A DNA stretch of 11,189 nt from assembly GCA_007131845.1 (NCBI GenBank), contig SLPT01000298.1:1-11189 (forward strand). The letters run 5' to 3'. The stretch is from Desulfobacteraceae bacterium (GTDB lineage: Bacteria; Desulfobacterota; Desulfobacteria; Desulfobacterales; Desulfosalsimonadaceae). Below the pieces are notes generated by a model. That model had not been told where the DNA came from. It was given only the letters and a program-made list of their open reading frames with translations, and ran no database searches. Positions 7,219-11,189 of this stretch are shown here, in pieces; within the stretch, counting starts at the first letter, position 1, and each line of letters starts with the position of its first letter. The translations under genes and the position numbers were made by a program.

Positions 7219-7883
7219 GACAGGCGTCCTTCCGTTGCCATTTGGACGATCGAGAGGGCGTCCGCAGCGCTCTTTCCCGCCGCATCCGCGCCAACCTCCT
7301 TCCAGAGCCGCTCGTCCAGCCGGAAGGGGGCGCCTCCGACGGCGACCCGGGTGTTGCACTGTTCGCTGCGAAGACGGTCGATAACCGCTTTGACTTCCAT
7401 GGCCGAAGCGAGCATCAGCACGGAGATGAAAAGCAGCTCCAGGCGATCTTCGACCACCCGCCGGACCAATTCATCGGTTTCCATGCGGCCGTAATCCAGA
7501 ATGTCGTATCCGGCGCCCCGCAGGACGGAATAGACGATCTGTTTGCCCAGGGCGTGATAGTCATTCAGCAAAACGACGGCCATTTTAGGACCCGGCCTCT
7601 GAAATCCCGTGCTTTTTGCCAGAACCGATTCCGCCAGTTCTTCGCAGATCCGGCCGCTGATATAGACCTGGGAGAGGGCGTATTCCTGGTTTGCCCACCC
7701 GTTGCCGATGCTGTCCAGGGCCGGGATGATCACCGTTTCCACGAACTCGAGGGGGGTGTGCCGCTCCGTGAAACGGGATAGAATCTTTCGGGCTTCTTCT
7801 TCATCGCTGGATACCAGGGCATCCCGGAAGGCATCCGATACGGAGGGTTTCAGTCCGCTTTCTTCTGTTGGGCGCTGAGTCAT
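7215..7883 (-). CDS. Corrinoid (B12-binding) methyl-carrier protein, MtaC/MtbC type
   Basis: This 222-residue protein has the two-domain layout of methyltransferase corrinoid carriers. A helical cap covers about residues 15-92, with the PALDSIGNGWANQEYALSQ stretch at 54-72, and a Rossmann-like B12 domain covers about 98-218. The B12 domain keeps D108-Y-H110-A-L-G113 (DxHxxG, lower axial histidine ligand), S154-V-L156 (SxL) and GG at 183-184, so cobalamin binding in the base-off/His-on mode is expected. It is soluble and cytoplasmic. It begins the operon, and its stop overlaps the methyltransferase start. ATG 7883 is the first possible start because an in-frame TAG immediately precedes it, yet no Shine-Dalgarno sequence is visible. 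The substrate-specific methyltransferase that would load it is not in the window. Confidence 0.93.
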   Translation of the reverse strand: MTQRPTEESGLKPSVSDAFRDALVSSDEEEARKILSRFTERHTPLEFVETVIIPALDSIGNGWANQEYALSQVYISGRICEELAESVLAKSTGFQRPGPKMAVVLLNDYHALGKQIVYSVLRGAGYDILDYGRMETDELVRRVVEDRLELLFISVLMLASAMEVKAVIDRLRSEQCNTRVAVGGAPFRLDERLWKEVGADAAGKSAADALSIVQMATEGRLS

Positions 7884-7905
7884 CTATTTGAATTCATGTA
7901 GTTTT

Positions 7906-7917
7906 GAGTGTCTTTTT
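7906..7917. repeat. 12-bp direct repeat, left copy
   Basis: GAGTGTCTTTTT here is repeated exactly at 8118-8129. The pair brackets a 200-bp segment that contains the inverted-repeat element. It could be a relic of a target duplication or recombination, though it does not abut the element's ends. Confidence 0.6.
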
Positions 7918-7974
7918 TTGCTAAGCTTTGCATTCGGGTACAGTGCATGCTGTTTTCATGAAAAAGGCTTTTTT

Positions 7975-8099
7975 GACGGCTTCGTAAAACGTCCAATATC
8001 TGCGCCTGCGTGCAATTTCTCAGCATTTCACGTGCGCCAGGTACGCTGCATTCTTCGAAACCCGGCAAGCCTTGATCTTGAACTTTTTACAAAGCCGTC
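7975..8099. mobile_element. MITE-like inverted-repeat element
   Basis: The element is bounded by GACGGCTTCGTAAAA (7975-7989) and TTTTACAAAGCCGTC (8085-8099), inverted copies matching at 14 of 15 positions. The match extends inward, to about 22 of 26 bases (7975-8000 against 8074-8099). It encodes no transposase. The sequence, especially the core around GCATTTCACGTGCGCCAGG, resembles from memory a repeat family dispersed through Desulfobacteraceae genomes; I cannot check copy number here. No target-site duplication directly abuts the arms. As it lies downstream of the predicted promoter, it should be transcribed into the corrinoid-operon leader, where the arms could pair as a long hairpin. A REP-type or regulatory RNA repeat is the alternative. 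Confidence 0.7.
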
Positions 8100-8117
8100 G
8101 GATCGCGACTTTTACAA

Positions 8118-8129
8118 GAGTGTCTTTTT
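8118..8129. repeat. 12-bp direct repeat, right copy
   Basis: Exact copy of the 7906-7917 repeat. It overlaps the predicted transcription start area of the corrinoid operon. Just to its left, TTTTACAA (8110-8117) echoes the right arm of the inverted-repeat element. Confidence 0.6.
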
Positions 8130-8132
8130 CAT

Positions 8133-8163
8133 ATATTAGCAAAACAGGTACAATAACTGTCAA
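8133..8163 (-). promoter_or_regulatory. Predicted sigma70 promoter of the corrinoid operon
   Basis: Reading the minus strand, a perfect -35 TTGACA (8163-8158) is followed after 19 bp by TAATAT (8138-8133). The latter is preceded by TG one base upstream (TGCTAATAT, an extended -10), which can offset the long spacer. Transcription would start near 8125 and read the corrinoid, methyltransferase, GGDEF and acyltransferase/hydrolase genes. Confidence 0.6.
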
Positions 8164-8169
8164 CTCCTT

Positions 8170-8179
8170 TTTGCGCAAA
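8170..8179. promoter_or_regulatory. Palindromic operator candidate
   Basis: TTTGCGCAAA is a perfect 10-bp palindrome lying 6 bp upstream of the predicted -35 box, at about -45 to -54 of the inferred start. This is a usual place for an activator site. No regulator gene is adjacent, so the binding factor is unknown and chance occurrence is possible. Confidence 0.35.
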
Positions 8180-8203
8180 TGCCCATTGGACTAAGAGATC
8201 CGG

Positions 8204-8989
8204 TTAAGGACGTGCCCCGGCCTTCATGAAATCGGAGCCGGACCACTGCCAGGTGGTGACCTCGGCGCGGCCGGATTCGATGCAAAGATGGAAAAAGCCG
8301 TTGGGCTCCCGGTCGCGCAGGCGGCTGCTGGTGACGGTCGGGCCCTGGATGCAGGTCATGGGCCGGCGGATATGGGTATGAAAGGATGCGATATCGCCGC
8401 TGTAGGCCAGGTGGAGATGGCCCCCTAAAATCATGTCCACCCCGGCGTCCTCAAAGACGGACAGGGCGGCAGCGGCGTTTCGGACCAGGTAGGTGCGGGG
8501 ACGGTCCGGGGGCGGCAGAAACGGGTGGTGGGCAAAGACGATTTTGAAGCGGTTTGCTCCGGCCTGCCGGAAAAAACGGCCTGCCGCCGCGGCCTGGGCG
8601 TCCGATATTGCCCCTTCCTTCCACGTGTAATGGGGCACCCAGGGGCGGGCGGTGTTGATGCCCATGACGGCGATCTCATCGTCCATGTAGGTCGGCTCCG
8701 GGTTTTCGTGGATATAGCGCTTAAACCGCCGGTAGGGGTGCCGGAACCGCTCCCAGAGGTTGACGTAGGGCAGGTCGTGGTTGCCGGGAACGGCCAGCAC
8801 AACCCCCGGCAGCCGTTCAATCAGCGCGCGCGCGCCAATCCATTCCCGCGGACGCGAGCGCATGGTGAAGTCACCGCCTACGGTGCAGATGTCCGGGGCG
8901 ATTTCCGCGATGCGGGCTTCCATCTTTTCCATTGCCCCGGCGGTCAGCTTTCCGAAGTGGATGTCGGTGATGTGTACGAGGGTGCGCAT
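8204..8989 (-). CDS. Calcineurin-like metallophosphoesterase
   Basis: The 261-residue protein carries the full metal-binding signature of the family: D9-I-H11, GGD40, GN70-H71-D, HH (154-155) and GGH191-L-H193. These residues bind a dinuclear metal centre that hydrolyses phosphomono- or diesters. The length and motif spacing fit the CpdA/3',5'-cyclic nucleotide phosphodiesterase-like and Icc-like group, but the true substrate (cyclic nucleotide, lipid or nucleotide) cannot be deduced. No signal peptide is visible, so it is probably cytoplasmic. It begins 14 bp after the ABC permease stop, in the same direction, which suggests one transcript with the transporter. The Shine-Dalgarno sequence is weak. 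The downstream gap holds the next promoter. Confidence 0.9.
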   Translation of the reverse strand: MRTLVHITDIHFGKLTAGAMEKMEARIAEIAPDICTVGGDFTMRSRPREWIGARALIERLPGVVLAVPGNHDLPYVNLWERFRHPYRRFKRYIHENPEPTYMDDEIAVMGINTARPWVPHYTWKEGAISDAQAAAAGRFFRQAGANRFKIVFAHHPFLPPPDRPRTYLVRNAAAALSVFEDAGVDMILGGHLHLAYSGDIASFHTHIRRPMTCIQGPTVTSSRLRDREPNGFFHLCIESGRAEVTTWQWSGSDFMKAGARP

Positions 8990-9003
8990 GAATTACGGAT
9001 CTT

Positions 9004-10179
9004 TCAGTGCCATTTGAAGATTTTCAGTCCGGCGGCGAAAAAGACCGCGCCGATGGTAAAAAGCCCTGCTGCGGCGGGTGCGGTTTCGGCGATGCCGGCG
9101 CCTTCGGTGAACACGGCCCGGATGCCGTCCACCAGTAGCGTAAGGGGCAGCTTTTCGATGACGCCGATGGTCCATTCCGGAAAGTTGTGGTAGGAAAAAA
9201 AGACGCCCGAAAGAAGCGTCATGGGCATCACCACCGCGTTGATCATGCCGTTGCCCACTTCGGTGTTGGCGGTCCGCGACGATACGAACACCGCCATGCC
9301 GCAAAAAGCGATGTTTCCGGCCATGAAGATCATCGCCAGGGCGGCGGAAGATCCCTGGATGACGACGCCGAACAGGAGCCATGCGAAAAATGTCAGCAGC
9401 ACCGCCTCCACGATGTTGATCCCGATCCGGACCGCCATGAGTGCCCCCAGAAAATGGGATTTCACCATCGGCGTGGCCACCATCCGGCGCAGCAGCTTTT
9501 TGGATCGCTTGTCGATCATGCCGTAGCTGATTCCCCACATGCACGACATCATCACGGTCATGGCGATCAGCCCCGGTATGAGAAAATCGATGTACCGGGT
9601 TCCGGGAAGCGCCAGGGGCGAAACCGATGCGGTGTGCGATTTGTTGCCCCGTATTTCTTCGGTTGAAGCAGATTCCAGCAGCGGTGACAGGGTGTGCCAC
9701 ACCAGGCGGGCCTCCGGGTTTTGGGGGTCGAAATGAAAGACCGGACCGCAGGTATCGGCTTGATCCGGTTTGGCTTCCACGATGAGGCTGATGCGGCCCT
9801 GCTTCAGGCGCACCACGGACGCCTCCCAGGTGCCGGGCTCGAAGATGAAGATCGTGTCCCCCAGCTTGTCATCCGGGAGTGTCAGCCCGAAACGCCCGTC
9901 GTCCTTGAATGCCAATTCCTGCCCGAAAGCCTCTGTTACATCCCCCAGCACGCTCCGGACAACCCCCGGATCCGTTTCGGCAGGGCCGTTTCCGGAATCC
10001 GCGACCCAGCCCACCGTATGGACGGTTTCGGCCTCCCGGGTAAAGGCGAAGCCCAGCCCGATGGACAGCAAAATCGGAAACACGATGCCCCAGAAGAGGA
10101 CGGCCGGCTGCCGGGTGACCTCCTTCGTGTGGGCAACGGTGAGATTGATGAACTGGGTGATGTTGATATAGGGTTTCAT
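9004..10179 (-). CDS. ABC-2 type transporter permease
   Basis: The 391-residue membrane protein has the ABC2_membrane_3-type plan. A first transmembrane helix spans about residues 27-46, a large extracytoplasmic domain about 50-195, and five further helices lie near 197-219, 245-270, 278-300, 311-329 and 367-387. The stretch KRSKKLLRRMVATPM (224-238), a cytoplasmic coupling region between helices, is typical of exporters of this class. It starts 22 bp after the stop of the ATPase gene and is surely its partner, probably as a homodimer because only one permease gene is present. No clear Shine-Dalgarno sequence precedes ATG 10179. The cargo is unknown; the family includes drug, lipid and polysaccharide exporters. 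Confidence 0.92.
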   Translation of the reverse strand: MKPYINITQFINLTVAHTKEVTRQPAVLFWGIVFPILLSIGLGFAFTREAETVHTVGWVADSGNGPAETDPGVVRSVLGDVTEAFGQELAFKDDGRFGLTLPDDKLGDTIFIFEPGTWEASVVRLKQGRISLIVEAKPDQADTCGPVFHFDPQNPEARLVWHTLSPLLESASTEEIRGNKSHTASVSPLALPGTRYIDFLIPGLIAMTVMMSCMWGISYGMIDKRSKKLLRRMVATPMVKSHFLGALMAVRIGINIVEAVLLTFFAWLLFGVVIQGSSAALAMIFMAGNIAFCGMAVFVSSRTANTEVGNGMINAVVMPMTLLSGVFFSYHNFPEWTIGVIEKLPLTLLVDGIRAVFTEGAGIAETAPAAAGLFTIGAVFFAAGLKIFKWH

Positions 10180-10201
10180 GTTATATAGTTGGAATCATTA
10201 T

Positions 10202-11131
10202 TCACCCGGTGAGCCGTCTTCCGGTCATGGCCGTGAAAAGATCGTCCAGGGTTTTCCTGCGGCATTCCATGTTTTGCAGCCGGAGGCCCCGGGCATTGAT
10301 GAAGTCGAAAAATTCCGGCAGTTGTTTTTCGATGCTGTCCACCGTGATGGCGGCCCGCCCGTTTTTCCCGTCCCAGCGGATGGGAAACGGGCATTCTTCT
10401 TCGATGCGGCTTCGGTGCAGATCCGGGTTTTCGAATGAAAAAGAAATGATCTTTGCGGATGTATCCCCCCTCAGCAGTTCCTCCAGGGTCCCCTCCCGGA
10501 GCACCTTGCCGTGGTCGATGATCATGATGGTGTCGCAAAGTTGTTCGGCTTCCTCCATGTAATGGGTGGTCAGCACCAAAGACGTGTCGGAGGCTTTTTT
10601 CAGATCCAGTAAAATCGACCAGATGTCGCGGCGGGCATTGGGGTCCAGTCCCGTGGTCGGCTCGTCCAGGAGCAGTACCCGCGGTCGGTTGATCAAAGCG
10701 ATTCCCAGGGCCATGCGCTGTCTCTGCCCGCCGGAGAGGTTGATGGTATAGGCATTGGCTTTTTCCGTAAGGTTCACCATGTCCATGATTTCATGCACCC
10801 GGGTTATGCCGAGACCGTAGAACCCGGCGAACATCCGCAGGGTTTCCCGCACGGTCAGCCGGTCGATAAACCGGGTTTCCTGGAGGCTCAGGCCGATGGC
10901 ATGGTGCAGGACGTCCTCGTTTCCCGCCCACGGAAGCCCCAGCACGCGGATCGCTCCCGTGTCCGGCGACTGGATCCCCTCGATCATCTCCACGAGGGTC
11001 GTCTTGCCTGCGCCGTTGGGGCCCAGCAGGGCGATGAACTCCCCGTCATCCACCGTCAGGTCGATCCCCTCCACCGCCCGGACCCGGCCGAAGGACTTGT
11101 ATACGTTTTCTACTTCGATTACCGGCGCCAT
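10202..11131 (-). CDS. ABC transporter ATP-binding protein
   Basis: With the start at ATG 11131 the protein has 309 residues. It shows Walker A GPNGAGKT (37-44), Q-loop Q84, signature LSGGQ (132-136), Walker B LLLDEP (153-158), D-loop GLD (161-163) and H-loop H190. A C-terminal domain of about 85 residues (225-309) follows, as in NatA/DrrA-like ATPases of ABC-2 exporters. It should energise the permease encoded just downstream. The frame is open to another ATG at 11188, adding an acidic 19-residue leader. I prefer 11131 because the conserved fold begins at IEVENVYKSFG and a perfect TATAAT lies within that leader at 11179-11174. An AGGG just upstream is too close to be a strong ribosome site, so 11188 remains possible. 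Confidence 0.9.
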   Translation of the reverse strand: MAPVIEVENVYKSFGRVRAVEGIDLTVDDGEFIALLGPNGAGKTTLVEMIEGIQSPDTGAIRVLGLPWAGNEDVLHHAIGLSLQETRFIDRLTVRETLRMFAGFYGLGITRVHEIMDMVNLTEKANAYTINLSGGQRQRMALGIALINRPRVLLLDEPTTGLDPNARRDIWSILLDLKKASDTSLVLTTHYMEEAEQLCDTIMIIDHGKVLREGTLEELLRGDTSAKIISFSFENPDLHRSRIEEECPFPIRWDGKNGRAAITVDSIEKQLPEFFDFINARGLRLQNMECRRKTLDDLFTAMTGRRLTG

Positions 11132-11173
11132 ATCCCTGTTATCCGTACCGATTTCCGTATCGTCGTCTGTTGC

Positions 11174-11179
11174 ATTATA
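11174..11179 (-). promoter_or_regulatory. Candidate -10 box upstream of ABC operon
   Basis: A perfect TATAAT is read on the minus strand about 43 bp upstream of ATG 11131. The matching -35 region would lie beyond the window, so this is only half a promoter. If real, it excludes the 11188 start. Confidence 0.3.
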
Positions 11180-11189
11180 ACCTTTCATA

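Larger units (their letters stand above)
7884..8203. other. Non-coding leader/promoter region of the corrinoid operon
   Basis: This 320-bp, comparatively AT-rich stretch separates the metallophosphoesterase gene from the corrinoid gene. It contains a sigma70-like promoter (8133-8163, minus), a 10-bp palindrome (8170-8179), a 125-bp inverted-repeat element (7975-8099), a 12-bp direct repeat pair, and a 9-bp inverted repeat TTTTGCTAA/TTAGCAAAA (7916-7924 and 8136-8144). From the predicted start near 8125 the 5' leader would be about 240 nt. I looked for cobalamin-riboswitch hallmarks and see none. A 62-codon TTG-initiated frame (7880-8068, minus) ends in a TGA overlapping the corrinoid ATG, but most of it is the repeat element. 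No clear terminator follows the upstream gene. Confidence 0.75.

Noticed and set aside
7219..7359. Upstream extension of the methyltransferase to position 7359
   Set aside because: The extra residues are Arg/Gly-rich and overlap the corrinoid gene out of frame; ATG 7218 has a Shine-Dalgarno sequence and gives the usual family start.
7884..7886. In-frame TAG before the corrinoid ATG as a pyrrolysine codon
   Set aside because: The codons upstream of TAG show no protein-like sequence, and corrinoid carriers start at this point; pyrrolysine is known from MttB-type proteins, none of which is here.
7884..8203. Cobalamin riboswitch upstream of the corrinoid gene
   Set aside because: I looked for the B12-box-type conserved segments on the minus strand and did not see them; the space is filled by the repeat element.

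Overview
The window is a GC-rich bacterial segment carrying eight protein genes, seven on the minus strand and one (a PilZ protein) on the plus strand. I infer an anaerobic Desulfobacterota (Desulfobacterales-like) host. The grounds are a corrinoid protein paired with a MtaA/CmuA-type methyltransferase, heavy use of PAS and GGDEF signalling, and a roughly 125-bp inverted-repeat element resembling, from memory, repeats dispersed in Desulfobacteraceae genomes. No RNA gene, CRISPR array, transposase or origin is visible.

Layout, left to right. 1-1434 (minus) is the N-terminal 478 codons of a multi-PAS sensor cut by the left edge. 1435-1761 is a divergent intergenic region. 1762-2436 (plus) is a PilZ protein with both c-di-GMP-binding motifs. 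Its 3' end overlaps by 71 bp, tail to tail, the end of a minus-strand operon running 7883 to 2366. That operon encodes, in transcription order, a B12-binding corrinoid protein (7215-7883), a MtaA/UroD-family methyltransferase (6154-7218, joined by an ATGA overlap), a fusion of a DUF1638-like domain, a GAF-like region and an active-looking GGDEF domain (4588-6141), and a 739-residue fusion of a PlsC-type acyltransferase with an alpha/beta hydrolase (2366-4585). The last three genes follow one another within 12 bp.

The operon is preceded by a 320-bp non-coding region (7884-8203). It holds a good sigma70-type promoter, a perfect 10-bp palindrome just upstream of the -35 box, and a miniature inverted-repeat element lying in the predicted 5' leader. 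To the right, a second minus-strand gene set (11131 or 11188 down to 8204) encodes an ABC ATPase, its ABC-2 permease and a calcineurin-like metallophosphoesterase.

The most interesting part is the central operon. A corrinoid carrier and a methyltransferase whose canonical zinc ligands (H-x-C...C) read H-L-A...H are co-transcribed with a diguanylate cyclase whose sensor-position domain resembles DUF1638, a family I recall near corrinoid methyltransferase genes. No substrate-specific (MT1, MtaB/MttB-type) methyltransferase and no corrinoid reactivase lies in the window. A plausible but unproven reading is that one-carbon or corrinoid status is fed into c-di-GMP signalling, with the adjacent PilZ protein as a candidate receiver and the lipid-enzyme fusion as a possible membrane output.
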